A stretch of 64,000 bases of DNA from Paludicola sp. MB14-C6 (GTDB taxonomy: Bacteria; Bacillota; Clostridia; Oscillospirales; Ruminococcaceae): assembly GCF_030908625.1 (NCBI RefSeq), contig NZ_CP133133.1, positions 186,001-250,000 of the forward strand, read 5' to 3'. The position numbers and the translations under genes were made by a program. The notes beneath the pieces were generated by a model. The model ran no database searches and had not been told where the DNA came from. It worked only from the letters and a program-made list of their open reading frames with translations. Of the stretch, positions 9,301-17,342 are shown one piece after another; within the stretch, counting starts at the first letter, position 1, and each line of letters begins with the position of its first letter.

Positions 9301-10696
9301 TTCAAACGAAAAAGCATATGACTTTATGGTTAATACTTGGCTGCCTCACCAGATGTTGGCTTCAAGAATTTACGGTAGAACAGGATTTTATCAATGTGGC
9401 GGCGCATATGGTTTTCGAGATCAATTACAAGATGTTTTTTCTTATATGCCTCTTTCACCAACATTAACACGAACACACATTATTCGTTGCTGTGCAAGTC
9501 AATTTGAAGAAGGAGATGTAATGCATTGGTGGCATATTATGCCGAAAAGTGGAGGAGGTAAGAAGGGAGTTCGTACTCGATACTCAGATGATTTAGTGTG
9601 GCTTCCATATGTTGTAAGCCAATATCTCGATTTTACGAATGATCAAACTTTATTAGATATACCTGTGAAATATTTAATCGCTCCTGAATTACAACCAAAA
9701 CAGAAAGATCATTATCTCGAGGCTGAATATACTGAGTATCGGGAAAGTGTCTATGAACATTGCAAACGTGCATTGAATAAAGCTTATGTTTTAGGTAATC
9801 ATGGTTTACCTAAAATCGGATGTGGAGATTGGAATGATGGATACAGCAAGGTTGGAATAGAAGGAAAAGGGGAGAGTGTGTGGCTTGCACAATTTTTATC
9901 TTTAACAATGCAACAATTTAAAAATGTAGCACTACTAAGAAACGATACTGATTTTGCTGAAGAATGTGAAACAAGATCTTGTGCACTCTTACAAGTAGTT
10001 GATCAATTTTGTTACGATAAAGACCATTATATTCGAGCATTTTTCGATAACGGACAAGTAATGGGCTCTTATCAAAGTGAAGAATGTAAAATTGATTCAT
10101 TAACGCAAAGCTTTAGTGTACTTGCGAATATGCCGAATAAAGAGAGAACTTTAACTGCACTTGAAACCGCATATCATTCTTTGGTTGATGAAGAGTTTGG
10201 CATCATTAAATTGTTTACGCCCCCATATGATGCATCTGAGCAAGATCCCGGCTATGTAAAAGCATATCCAAGAGGTGTACGAGAAAACGGAGGGCAATAC
10301 ACTCATGCATCAATTTGGTTTGCAATGGCTTTTGCAAAGATGGAACAAAAAGAACGGTTTTTTCAATTAGCAAAATACCTAAATCCTATATCAAAATATG
10401 AGAATGATCCAATTTCAGATTGCTATCTAAATGAACCTTATTATATGTCTGCTGATATTTATACGAATGAATATAGCTATGGAAGGGGCGGATGGAGCCT
10501 ATATACAGGTGCAGCAGGATGGTATTATCAATTACTGTTACAATATTATTTTGGAATTCATCTCAATTTAAAAAGTATTGTTTTCGAGCCAAAGCTACCT
10601 TTTGATAGTGAAGGGTATCATGTGAATATCAATATGGATGGTAATAAAATTGAAACCGATATTTCAAATTATCAAAAGAAGAACATTCAATTTTAA
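3359..10696 (+). CDS. Cyclic beta-1,2-glucan synthase-like giant membrane protein (GT84 / cyclisation domain / GH94)
   Basis: 2445 residues, close to the size of known cyclic beta-1,2-glucan synthases. About 265-310 are membrane segments. About 335-640 form a GT84-type glycosyltransferase domain with a DxD-like ALDYDTK (about 467-469) and a RLHRWIRGDFQ motif (about 612-622). More membrane segments follow at about 655-720 and 785-815. About 840-1260 resembles the cyclisation (GH189-type) domain of these enzymes (FRIAHRTSPTNIGMM). The C-terminal third is GH94 phosphorylase-like, with GFRDQLQD and the CGDWNDG general-acid motif (Asp near 2160). The likely role is to build beta-1,2-glucan from UDP-glucose, trim it and close the ring. 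No exporter gene is adjacent. The start is TTG with GGAGGG ten bases upstream; an out-of-frame ATG lies between them. Family call firm; product inferred. Confidence 0.85.
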   Translation: MEYLNQELQEKLKAYISEFIESKFISSKCLIKQVRSSRRTIRKYYNSLMPYSNTSGFERLFCDSYYKVERESHLILKRLKNVYLPASKGKCNIDLYGFFDCVLQSHCIINTDSIIDLIGLFEEKRYMKNVEFDFIEVILKCAAVNNIAELIKKKNFEYTLLDRCIGVIYASEQADYEYIIEKKNRLEYLLKQDPSGVYSKQSDVTQKHYRYIISKMARITLEDELLLTRQFLAKAKESECKKHIGFYIYEAYEIYKKNAYKRKLHLTLLYSLSIFLTVGISILFHTWYLIPLIFLPIIEIIRPMVECFILKGVEHDYAPRMDFHSIVPEECKTVVVVSTLMPEINELASFKTKLEHLILTNSKGAISFVVLLDYKPAKEQEMPLDSEKLNGLDKAVKEINRLYQNKLLAIVRKREYSQTQGVYTGRERKRGAICDLVSTIHGKDIKFAHTCGDLEILTDVKYLMALDYDTKLLLDSVCELVEIAAHPLNQPIVNYETKIVESGYGIILPHIVIDLKESMKTMFTRIMGGIGGNSCYDSGCSEFYQELYGNSVFTGKGLIDVNAFFQVMQNEFEPETVLSHDIIEGLALRVRHAGGVEVVDGFPYNATAYFKRLHRWIRGDFQNIAFLFRKRHEKNIGIQNHLKKIDRYKILDNIRREITPIFSIVCLIISCFVDFQISIFLFLIAILAVTAPYLFAILVKLIHGSITAFTTRTYAKTLPITAELFTKAVAELILLPQYAYISLDAGIRGLYRRFISKKNMLEWVTAAQVQNQKHGITTELLYYYPCIILPVALLFAPYLYLKIAAIVFLLSVSFVLLSKKVFKDKPISITRHQQNVLVQDVKIMWDYYQDLCNEENHFLPPDNMQEAPVFRIAHRTSPTNIGMMLLSALTARDFDIITTDQLVFYVENVLATVDSLEKFHGNLFNWYDTMSLATLEPAFVSTVDSGNFICSLVCLKEGLKEYEFEHQNIRALIKKIESLIDDADLSVFYDKRRGLFTIGYDRTSDSFSLSHYDMLMSEARMTSYFAIAKGQVPKKHWGSLNRTLSRQGVHTGPMSWTGTMFEYFMPELLLHSVKGSFGYEALHYCIQCQKNRVKKYPIPYGISESGIYRFDNSLNYQYQANGVQRLGLKRGMNDELVISPYSSFLCLPQDFESAYHNIKLIESIQVKGKYGFYEAIDYTRKRIGDNSLRVIKSYMAHHIGMSIIAVNNLINNNIMQKRFLRDLDMSSAIELLQEKIQVGEIVFFEQRKREHQIVPEEIVHDYCEKLNPCNPKIKLLNNGELTSVITDIGASFIQYNSVDITRRPTDLLRAPLGTFAFLQTKDKILSLTYAPSYDSGCKYETEFTKYSTKFYCDYQSIKTEIEVTMHRVLPCEQRKIQIHNTEKGLLDTALIIYAEPCLFGFMDDITHKAFSKLFLNISIDKETNIIIASRKKRGSEAIVFMAIGFKEDISFDLESNRENIFTRGNLSSVKYCAFTDEFEGGTGVPDPCIALRVKVNCKPNDKAEYTLLTAIGKSKTEAIMHIKAVRECEGVKEQIAAKSELEHGTLTHRIAQVLLPQVIFQTNLSSSIINAISKNTLGVNGLWSMGISGDLPIVIVDVLNKNDMERVDVYSICHALFRLNGIQFDLIFLYQEDEEETETINAIQARVKMNCGESSIGQKGGIYLLKRMQIDEEHLNLLYATACHVATRSLVRIEIPTFPYQPVQIKSVQKQNLDCKCGYHVNGGVFIDNSFYVTETPKLPWCHILSNPTFGTLMSDKCLGFTWAINSRENKLTPWYNDTIRDNNGEMLCLNLDDHYFDLLDGSLVEYNPNYACYYGETPSFTSKVTVTVPRKGMIKYINVELQNHSEKAKTISLCYYTEPVLNVTRTNSRFINGGFEENILLFQNPFNLSGKAFVGMSCTEEVTSYFCDRPQFLCGRWEENSLPPKQDLCGALVITKEIKPNETLNLTFMLCFAMSKQGVIEQIRLQPHEAYFPENSIQVNSNEKAYDFMVNTWLPHQMLASRIYGRTGFYQCGGAYGFRDQLQDVFSYMPLSPTLTRTHIIRCCASQFEEGDVMHWWHIMPKSGGGKKGVRTRYSDDLVWLPYVVSQYLDFTNDQTLLDIPVKYLIAPELQPKQKDHYLEAEYTEYRESVYEHCKRALNKAYVLGNHGLPKIGCGDWNDGYSKVGIEGKGESVWLAQFLSLTMQQFKNVALLRNDTDFAEECETRSCALLQVVDQFCYDKDHYIRAFFDNGQVMGSYQSEECKIDSLTQSFSVLANMPNKERTLTALETAYHSLVDEEFGIIKLFTPPYDASEQDPGYVKAYPRGVRENGGQYTHASIWFAMAFAKMEQKERFFQLAKYLNPISKYENDPISDCYLNEPYYMSADIYTNEYSYGRGGWSLYTGAAGWYYQLLLQYYFGIHLNLKSIVFEPKLPFDSEGYHVNINMDGNKIETDISNYQKKNIQF

Positions 10697-10737
10697 GTAA
10701 AAATATGGATATTTATATCTATTTCTAGTTTCGTTCA

Positions 10738-10766
10738 TTGACAAATAGCATAATTCTTGCTATTAT
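10738..10766 (+). promoter_or_regulatory. Promoter for the PASTA pseudokinase gene
   Basis: TTGACA (10738-10743) and TATTAT (10761-10766) with a 17-bp spacer, about 60 bp before the ATG at 10829. Confidence 0.65.
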
Positions 10767-10828
10767 AAAATAGTATAAGTATGAAGCAATGACTTTGTAT
10801 GACATAATGAGCGATTGGAGAGCTGTAG

Positions 10829-12466
10829 ATGGAAAATAGATGTTTTGCTTGTATGAATATCATAGAAGGCAATCACTGTGACCGTTGTGGAAATGACAAT
10901 GGAGATTTAAGCGATATTTTAAAGCAACAGCTTAAACCAGGTATTATAATAAGAGATAGATTTTATATCGGACTCGTTATTGAGCATAACGGTGAGGGTA
11001 TGACGTATGTTGCATATGACCTCGAAGAAAAGAAACGAGTACGCATTCGTGAATTTTTCCCTGATCCTCTTTGCTTTCGGAAAGCTGACGGAATTACAGT
11101 TGGCATCAATCAGGGCTGTGAGATTCAATATAAATCATTATTAACAGATTTTGCAGAACTTTCAAAACAGTTAATTGATTTAAAGAGTAATCATTGCTTA
11201 TTAAGAGCAAAAATGATTTTTGCAAAGAATGAGACACTGTATACAGTATACGAAGATGTTGCAGGAATGACATTTACTCGATATTTAATTGAAAATGCAG
11301 GAGAATTAAGCTGGGAAGAAACCGAGAATTTATTCTTACCATTGCTTTACACGGTTAAATTATTAAATTCAAATGGAATTATTCATCGAGGTATCAGCCC
11401 TGAAACAATTTTAGTAACGAAAAACAATGAATTGAAGTTAACTGGTGTTTGTATTAGTGCGGTTAGAGCAATTAACAGTGAAATAAAACCCGAATTATTT
11501 ATTGGCTACGCTGCGCCTGAACAATATCAAAAGTGTATTAGTTATGGGGAATGGACTGACGTTTATTCGCTATCAGCTGTTTTGTATAAGGCTTTAACAG
11601 GAACAATGCCCCCAAGATCTGATATGCGTGATGTTGATCATTCGTTAATGGCACCAATTCAATTAAATCCACGTATCCCAGTAGCTGTGTCTGAAGCAAT
11701 TGTAAGAGGCTTAGCATATGAAAAAGAGTATAGAACTTATAATGTGAAACAACTAATAGGCGCCTTATATTCTTCTCAACAAAACGATGAAATTGAAGAA
11801 ATTAATGTAAAATCTAATACTAACAAAAAGCATAAACTTCCGCTTTGGTTAACAGTTATTTTAATTTCATTTCCGATCATGCTAATAGCATTTTTCTTGA
11901 TGTATTATTTAGTTTTGGGAAGAGATAATAAGCCAAAAGCAAGTTCATCTAACACTTCGAGCATTGTAAGCTCTGTTACTGAGAGCAGCAAGCCCGATAA
12001 ACAAGAAAAGCCTTCTTCAAATGCAGTACCGGTGTTTTCTGTTGATAACTTTGAAGGTATGTATTATAACGATATTATGAATGCAACATCAAATGGTGGG
12101 ATCACATATAAAGACATGTTTACCTTTAAAAAAGTTGAAGAGTTTAGTGATACTGCCGAGATGGGAATAGTAACAAAGCAAAGCATTGCACCAAATGAGA
12201 GTAAACCAAAAGGTACTGAAATTGAGCTTACTGTAAGCAAGGGTGCTCAAAAGGTTAATTTACCACCAATAGTTGATCCGAGTGGTAATCCAATTAAGCT
12301 TGAGGACTATAAAAAGTTTTTAACTGATCATGGAATTGAGAGTGTTGTTGAGCGTGTTGATAGCTCTGAAGTTCCAAGCGGTCATGTCGTTAAATTGAGC
12401 CAACCGCCTGAATCAGAAGTTGATCGTGCTGTAATAACGTCAATTACTATTTATGTAGCGAAATAA
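10829..12466 (+). CDS. Membrane PASTA-domain protein with degenerate Ser/Thr kinase domain
   Basis: 545 residues. Residues 5-20 carry two CxxC pairs (CFAC, CDRC), a zinc-ribbon-like tip. About 40-310 have a protein-kinase fold: APE-like YAAPEQY (about 227-233) and DVYSL are kept. Catalytic residues are not: the beta-3 Lys position is Arg (VRIREF, R74), HRD is HRG (186-188), and no DFG is found (LTGV instead). It is therefore best read as a pseudokinase. One membrane helix spans about 337-364, then a Ser-rich linker and two PASTA-like repeats (about 401-470 and 471-545), which in PrkC-type kinases face outside and bind muropeptides. It may sense the cell wall and act as a scaffold (inference). 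It is monocistronic, with its own promoter and terminator; GGAG precedes the ATG. Confidence 0.8.
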   Translation: MENRCFACMNIIEGNHCDRCGNDNGDLSDILKQQLKPGIIIRDRFYIGLVIEHNGEGMTYVAYDLEEKKRVRIREFFPDPLCFRKADGITVGINQGCEIQYKSLLTDFAELSKQLIDLKSNHCLLRAKMIFAKNETLYTVYEDVAGMTFTRYLIENAGELSWEETENLFLPLLYTVKLLNSNGIIHRGISPETILVTKNNELKLTGVCISAVRAINSEIKPELFIGYAAPEQYQKCISYGEWTDVYSLSAVLYKALTGTMPPRSDMRDVDHSLMAPIQLNPRIPVAVSEAIVRGLAYEKEYRTYNVKQLIGALYSSQQNDEIEEINVKSNTNKKHKLPLWLTVILISFPIMLIAFFLMYYLVLGRDNKPKASSSNTSSIVSSVTESSKPDKQEKPSSNAVPVFSVDNFEGMYYNDIMNATSNGGITYKDMFTFKKVEEFSDTAEMGIVTKQSIAPNESKPKGTEIELTVSKGAQKVNLPPIVDPSGNPIKLEDYKKFLTDHGIESVVERVDSSEVPSGHVVKLSQPPESEVDRAVITSITIYVAK

Positions 12467-12473
12467 AAAATAA

Positions 12474-12503
12474 AAACTGAGCTTAGCTCAGTTTTATTTT
12501 TTT
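12474..12503 (+). terminator. Rho-independent terminator after the pseudokinase gene
   Basis: Stem ACTGAGC / GCTCAGT with a TTA loop, followed by a T-rich tract. Confidence 0.85.
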
Positions 12504-12510
12504 AATATGG

Positions 12511-12539
12511 TTGACTTTTTGCAGAACACACTATATACT
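12511..12539 (+). promoter_or_regulatory. Promoter of nrdD
   Basis: TTGACT (12511-12516), 17-bp spacer, TATACT (12534-12539). The -10 hexamer lies inside the first NrdR-like box. Confidence 0.75.
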
Positions 12540-12572
12540 ATTAAATGACGACCATGACACAATATGTAGTGG
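12528..12572. promoter_or_regulatory. Pair of NrdR-like boxes
   Basis: ACACTATATACTATTA (12528-12543) and ACACAATATGTAGTGG (12557-12572) both resemble the 16-bp NrdR palindrome (ACACWATATWTWGTGT type). The second is the better match. They start 29 bp apart, slightly short of the usual 31-32 bp spacing. Their position over the -10 and start site of nrdD fits repression by NrdR when dNTP/ATP pools are high. Confidence 0.6.
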
Positions 12573-12619
12573 TTGAGATCAACAAGTGTTGACAATATAA
12601 GCTGAATGGGAGAATTACA

Positions 12620-14935
12620 ATGATTACGACAATCACAAAACGTGACGGAAGATCCGTTCCATTTAATCTAGAAAAGATAGCAAAAGCTATTTTTAAGGCA
12701 GCTCAAGCTGCTGGCGGAAATAACTATGATGAATCGCTCGAACTTTCTTATAAAGTTTGTGATTATATAGAGCAAATACTTCAAACAAGAAATCCAAGTG
12801 TAGAACAAGTTCAAGATGCAGTTGAAAAAGTATTGATTGAAGAAGGTCATACTCAAACTGCAAAAAAATATATTCTTTATCGTGCAGAACGTACACGTGT
12901 TAGAGAGATGAATACTAAGTTAATGAAGATTTACGAGGATTTGACTTTTAAATCTGCTGACGAAGTTGACATTAAACGTGAAAACGCAAATATTGATGGA
13001 GATACTGCTATGGGAACCATGCTACGCTATGGATCCGAAGGCTCAAAGCAATTTTACGAAATGTATGTTTTAGATCCTGCACACGCTCGTGCTCATGCGC
13101 AAGGTGATATACATATTCATGATTTGGATTTTTATACATTAACAACAACTTGTTGTCAAATTGATATTGTAAAGTTATTTAAAAATGGATTTTGTACAGG
13201 TCATGGTTTCTTACGAGAGCCAAATGATATTCGCAGTTATTCTGCATTGGCATGTATTGCAATCCAATCAAATCAAAATGATCAACATGGAGGACAAAGT
13301 ATTCCTAATTTTGAATATGGAATGGCTAATGGAGTCAAAAAAACATATGCAAAACTATATACATCTAATTTAGCCAAAGCATTGGAATTAGTTGCAGATA
13401 TTGAGGATTCATTCAGTGTTGCAAAAGAAATTAGAAGTAAAATTGATGCAGAACATGCAACAATCCCTGTATTAGCAAATAATAATGGTTATATGGAATA
13501 TGAAGCAGAAGAATTAAAAAAATATGTAGATGCGGATAAAATTGCAATGATACAAAAATTTGTATTGAAAGAAGCCGTTAAAGAAACAGATAAAGCAACA
13601 TTTCAAGCAATGGAAGCACTTATTCATAACTTAAATACTATGCATTCTCGTGCCGGTGCTCAAATTCCATTTAGCTCAATTAACTATGGTTTAGATACAT
13701 CAGCAGAAGGCAGAATGGTTATGAAAAACCTTCTATTGGCTCAAGAAAAAGGCTTGGGTAATGGCGAAACTCCTATATTCCCAATCCATATTTTTAAAGT
13801 AAAAGAAGGTATTAACTATAATCCTGAAGATCCGAACTATGATTTATTTAAATTAGCTTGCAGAGTATCTGCAAAACGTCTATTCCCGAATTTTTCATTC
13901 ATGGATGCTCCATTTAACCTTCAGTATTATAAAGAAGGTGACTATAATAGTGAAGTTGCATATATGGGATGCAGAACAAGGGTTGCAGCAAATAATTATA
14001 ATAAAGCTAATGAAATTACAAGTGGTAGAGGTAACTTAAGCTTTACATCTATAAACTTGCCACGTTTAGGAATTGAAGCAAAAGGCGATATTAACAAGTT
14101 TTATGAAATGTTGGATGAAAAAATTGAATTAGTTGCAAGTCAACTTTTGCATCGTTTGAAGATTCAAGGACAAAAAAGAGTTAAGAACTATCCGTTCTTA
14201 ATGGGCCAAGGGGTTTGGATTGATTCCGACAAGCTTGGTTATAATGACAGTATAGCCGAAGTGTTAAAAAATGGTACGTTAACTGTTGGATTTATTGGTC
14301 TTGCTGAAACTTTAGTTGCTTTGATTGGTGAACATCACGGTCAAAGCGAAAGAGCAAGAAAATTAGGCTATGAAATCGTTGCAAGAATGCGCCAAAGAAT
14401 GGATGAAAAGTCACAAGAAACAGGCTTGAATTTCTCTGTTATTGCAACTCCTGCAGAAGGTCTATCCGGTCGTTTTGTTCGTATGGATAAAGAGCGTTAT
14501 GGCATAATTAAAGGAGTTACAGATAGAGATTACTATACAAACTCCTTCCATATTCCAGTTTACTTTAATATCAGTGCATTTGATAAGATTAGAATTGAAG
14601 CTCCATATCATGACTTAACAAATGGTGGACATATTAGCTATGTTGAATTAGATGGTGATCCAAGCAAAAACTTGGATGCATTTGAACAAGTAGTACGTTG
14701 TATGAAAGAAAGCGGAATAGGATATGGATCCATTAACCACCCGGTTGACAGAGATCCAGTATGTGGCTACTCAGGAATCATAGAAAATGAATGTCCAAAA
14801 TGCGGACGAAAAGAAGCCGTTGGTCAACCAAAATTTGAACGTATTAGAAGAATAACAGGTTATTTAGTTGGAACAGTAGATCGTTTTAATGACGCAAAAC
14901 GTGCTGAAGAAAAAGACCGTGTAAAACATATGTAA
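12620..14935 (+). CDS. nrdD: Anaerobic ribonucleoside-triphosphate reductase (class III)
   Basis: Glycyl-radical enzyme reducing ribonucleoside triphosphates to deoxynucleotides without oxygen. 771 residues. The N-terminal ATP-cone (about 1-95, ITKRDGRSVPFN) gives allosteric control. The catalytic barrel follows. The C-terminus carries the zinc-binding Cys set (VCGYSG, ECPKCG, about 720-735) and the glycyl-radical loop RRITGYLVG with the radical Gly at about 747. GGGAG precedes the ATG. nrdG, its activase, follows after a weak hairpin, and NrdR-like boxes sit in the promoter. Nothing is missing. It implies DNA precursor synthesis under anaerobiosis. Confidence 0.97.
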   Translation: MITTITKRDGRSVPFNLEKIAKAIFKAAQAAGGNNYDESLELSYKVCDYIEQILQTRNPSVEQVQDAVEKVLIEEGHTQTAKKYILYRAERTRVREMNTKLMKIYEDLTFKSADEVDIKRENANIDGDTAMGTMLRYGSEGSKQFYEMYVLDPAHARAHAQGDIHIHDLDFYTLTTTCCQIDIVKLFKNGFCTGHGFLREPNDIRSYSALACIAIQSNQNDQHGGQSIPNFEYGMANGVKKTYAKLYTSNLAKALELVADIEDSFSVAKEIRSKIDAEHATIPVLANNNGYMEYEAEELKKYVDADKIAMIQKFVLKEAVKETDKATFQAMEALIHNLNTMHSRAGAQIPFSSINYGLDTSAEGRMVMKNLLLAQEKGLGNGETPIFPIHIFKVKEGINYNPEDPNYDLFKLACRVSAKRLFPNFSFMDAPFNLQYYKEGDYNSEVAYMGCRTRVAANNYNKANEITSGRGNLSFTSINLPRLGIEAKGDINKFYEMLDEKIELVASQLLHRLKIQGQKRVKNYPFLMGQGVWIDSDKLGYNDSIAEVLKNGTLTVGFIGLAETLVALIGEHHGQSERARKLGYEIVARMRQRMDEKSQETGLNFSVIATPAEGLSGRFVRMDKERYGIIKGVTDRDYYTNSFHIPVYFNISAFDKIRIEAPYHDLTNGGHISYVELDGDPSKNLDAFEQVVRCMKESGIGYGSINHPVDRDPVCGYSGIIENECPKCGRKEAVGQPKFERIRRITGYLVGTVDRFNDAKRAEEKDRVKHM

Positions 14936-14977
14936 GATTGTGTCAATTGTTTTTGATACATAAAGTTTATTGCAAAG

Positions 14978-15005
14978 ACCTCTCGTGTTTACGAGGGGTT
15001 TTTGC
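14978..15005 (+). terminator. Hairpin between nrdD and nrdG (weak terminator or attenuator)
   Basis: CCTCTCG / CGAGGGG stem (one G-T pair) with a short loop, followed by six T residues. It is likely to lower, not abolish, read-through into nrdG. Confidence 0.55.
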
Positions 15006-15031
15006 TGCGAATAAAGAAAAGAGGAACTTCC

Positions 15032-15532
15032 ATGGATAAGCAAGTCAAACTATCGGGTGTTGTAAAAGAGTCTATCGTTGATGGAAAAGGAATTCGTTAT
15101 GTGATATTCACTCAAGGATGCCCCCATAATTGTGAGGGCTGTCATAACCCTGACACGCATGACTTTGCCAAAGGCTATTTTGAATCAACTCAAGTTTTAT
15201 TTGAACAAATTAAAAGCAATCCACTTTTAAAAGGAATTACGTTAAGTGGTGGAGAGCCATTTTGTCAAGCTGAAGCATTGTTAGATTTAGTCAAAAAGGT
15301 CAAAGCAATTGGAAAAGATGTATGGGCATATTCCGGATATACTTATGAGCAATTACAGCAACAACCACAACCTTTTGCAAAAGAATTATTAAATGAAGTT
15401 GATGTATTAGTTGATGGGAAATTTGTTTTGAGTCAAAGAGATTTAACATTATTATTTCGTGGGAGTAAAAATCAACGTTTGATTGATTGCAATAAGACAA
15501 GAGCAGCAAATGATATTGTCTTATTTTCATAA
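15032..15532 (+). CDS. nrdG: Anaerobic ribonucleotide reductase activating protein (radical SAM)
   Basis: Uses S-adenosylmethionine and a [4Fe-4S] cluster to generate the glycyl radical on NrdD. The 166 residues contain the radical-SAM cysteine triad in TQGCPHNCEGCHNP and the glycine-rich TLSGGEPFCQ segment. I place the start at the ATG at 15032 (MDKQVKLSG), with GAGGAA eight bases before it. A longer reading from a TTG at 15002 adds only a basic, poorly conserved tail and has no ribosome site. It lies directly behind nrdD, its substrate protein. Confidence 0.95.
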   Translation: MDKQVKLSGVVKESIVDGKGIRYVIFTQGCPHNCEGCHNPDTHDFAKGYFESTQVLFEQIKSNPLLKGITLSGGEPFCQAEALLDLVKKVKAIGKDVWAYSGYTYEQLQQQPQPFAKELLNEVDVLVDGKFVLSQRDLTLLFRGSKNQRLIDCNKTRAANDIVLFS

Positions 15533-15601
15533 TTTGTTAATTGCATTAAGCTATTCAAAATGATATGATAGCTTTTGAATGATTTTATTATGGAGGACAA
15601 G

Positions 15602-17254
15602 ATGAAAAAAATACTTTGTTTTATTTTAATACTTTCGATGGTATTGGTTTTTGTCGGATGTGGCGATAGTAAAAAACCAATTCGCCTAAGTTATGATATA
15701 AAAGAGGAACCTCAAAATCTTGACCCTCAAACTGCCACCGATAAGGCATCTTTGTTAGTCATTAGCAATGTTTTTGAAGGTTTGATGGTAATGGATGATG
15801 AAGGTAAATTGAAACCGGGAATGGCAAAAAGTTATCATGTTAGTTCAGATAAGCTTACTTATACTTTCCAGCTTCGTGAAAATATAAAATGGAATGATGA
15901 TAACGATAAAACGACGGATCAACCAGTTACGGCTGATGATTTTGTTTTTGCATTTAAGCGTCTAATTGATCCCGAAACGAATTCAAAACACGCAAAATTG
16001 TTTTATTGTATTAAAAATGCACAAGCCATTAACGAAGGAAAAGCTTCTATTGATACTCTAGGTGTTACAGCAACGGCTAAGAATGAGATTACATTTCGCT
16101 TAGAATATGCAAATGATAATTTTTTACGATTATTAACGAAAACAAGTGCTGTACCATGCAACCAAGCTTTTTTTGAACAAACCAAAGGTAAGTATGGATT
16201 AGAACCATATACAATTATGGTAAATGGTCCATTTGTATTAGCAAAATGGACGCATAAAGAGAGCATGCGTTTAGTACATAATGATAATTACTACAATCAA
16301 GCAAATGTAATGCCATCTTCAATTAGCTTGTGGATACAAACAAAATCAAAAGATGAATTACAACAAGAAAAAGAAAAAAATATTGTAATTGATAATTCGG
16401 TTGAAAGATTATTAGAGGAAAAAACAGTTGGTGGAATGATTGACGGTTTTAATTTTAATAAGATAAGTAAAAAAGGATTTGACTCTGAGGCAATGGAAGG
16501 CTCAACTTGGGGAATTGCTTTTAACTTTAATAATAAAGATTTGAACAACAAAAATATTAGGCAAGCCATAGCAACAGCTTTTGATAGAAGTACCTATGAA
16601 AGTATATTGCCAAAAAGTATGTCATTGGCAACAGCAATAGTTCCTAATAGCATTATGATTGCACAGCAAAGCTATCGTGAATATGTTGGAAAAAATTTAG
16701 TTCCGCAATATGATGCAAAGAAAGCATATGAATTGCATTCTAGTGGATTAAAAGAGCTAGGCAAAAATAAAATCAGTGGAATCAGACTTATGGTTCCAAG
16801 AAATGCAAATATAGCGTTCAAAGATCATTTTTTATTTCCTTCTCAAGTGCTACAACGAGATTTAGGTATTTTTATAGGGATTGATGAAGTATCGATTGAT
16901 GAGTATCAATCTCGGTTAAAGAAAGGGGATTTTGATTGCGCAATCGTCAATTTAGCTGCAATAGAAAATTCTCCGAGATCTATTTTGAGTCAATTTCATA
17001 CAGGAAGTGATTTGAATTATTATGGTTATAGTAGTTCTTCGGTGGATCAAAATTTAGATAAATCAGCTGAATTATCTGATGATAACCAAATAATAGATTG
17101 CTTTAAATTAGTAGAACAACAAATTATTGATGATGTTGCTTTTATCCCAATGTATTATAAAACAGATTATTTTGTAACAAGCCAATCTATTAAAAAATTG
17201 AAATACAACAGACAAACAGGAATGGTTTTGTTTAAAGATGTGAAAAAGAACTAA
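15602..17254 (+). CDS. Oligopeptide ABC transporter substrate-binding lipoprotein (family 5), orphan
   Basis: 550-residue extracellular binding protein of the OppA/DppA class. The N-terminus is a lipoprotein signal peptide with hydrophobic core and lipobox FVGC (Cys about 19). The mature part shows family-5 features: EEPQNLDPQTATDKASL, the YTFQLRENIKWNDD segment and ADDFVFAFKRLIDPETNS. The start at 15602 follows GGAGG at 15592-15596; an upstream ATG at 15575 lacks a site. No permease or ATPase genes are adjacent, so it must share a transporter encoded elsewhere or act as a sensor. The ligand, peptide or otherwise, is not shown. Confidence 0.88.
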   Translation: MKKILCFILILSMVLVFVGCGDSKKPIRLSYDIKEEPQNLDPQTATDKASLLVISNVFEGLMVMDDEGKLKPGMAKSYHVSSDKLTYTFQLRENIKWNDDNDKTTDQPVTADDFVFAFKRLIDPETNSKHAKLFYCIKNAQAINEGKASIDTLGVTATAKNEITFRLEYANDNFLRLLTKTSAVPCNQAFFEQTKGKYGLEPYTIMVNGPFVLAKWTHKESMRLVHNDNYYNQANVMPSSISLWIQTKSKDELQQEKEKNIVIDNSVERLLEEKTVGGMIDGFNFNKISKKGFDSEAMEGSTWGIAFNFNNKDLNNKNIRQAIATAFDRSTYESILPKSMSLATAIVPNSIMIAQQSYREYVGKNLVPQYDAKKAYELHSSGLKELGKNKISGIRLMVPRNANIAFKDHFLFPSQVLQRDLGIFIGIDEVSIDEYQSRLKKGDFDCAIVNLAAIENSPRSILSQFHTGSDLNYYGYSSSSVDQNLDKSAELSDDNQIIDCFKLVEQQIIDDVAFIPMYYKTDYFVTSQSIKKLKYNRQTGMVLFKDVKKN

Positions 17255-17342
17255 TGGAATTCAGTATGTTATCAATATAGATTTTTAATTTGCTAGTTTA
17301 TTTATAATTGATGATATAATCAACTTTGGAGGTGTATTTGAT

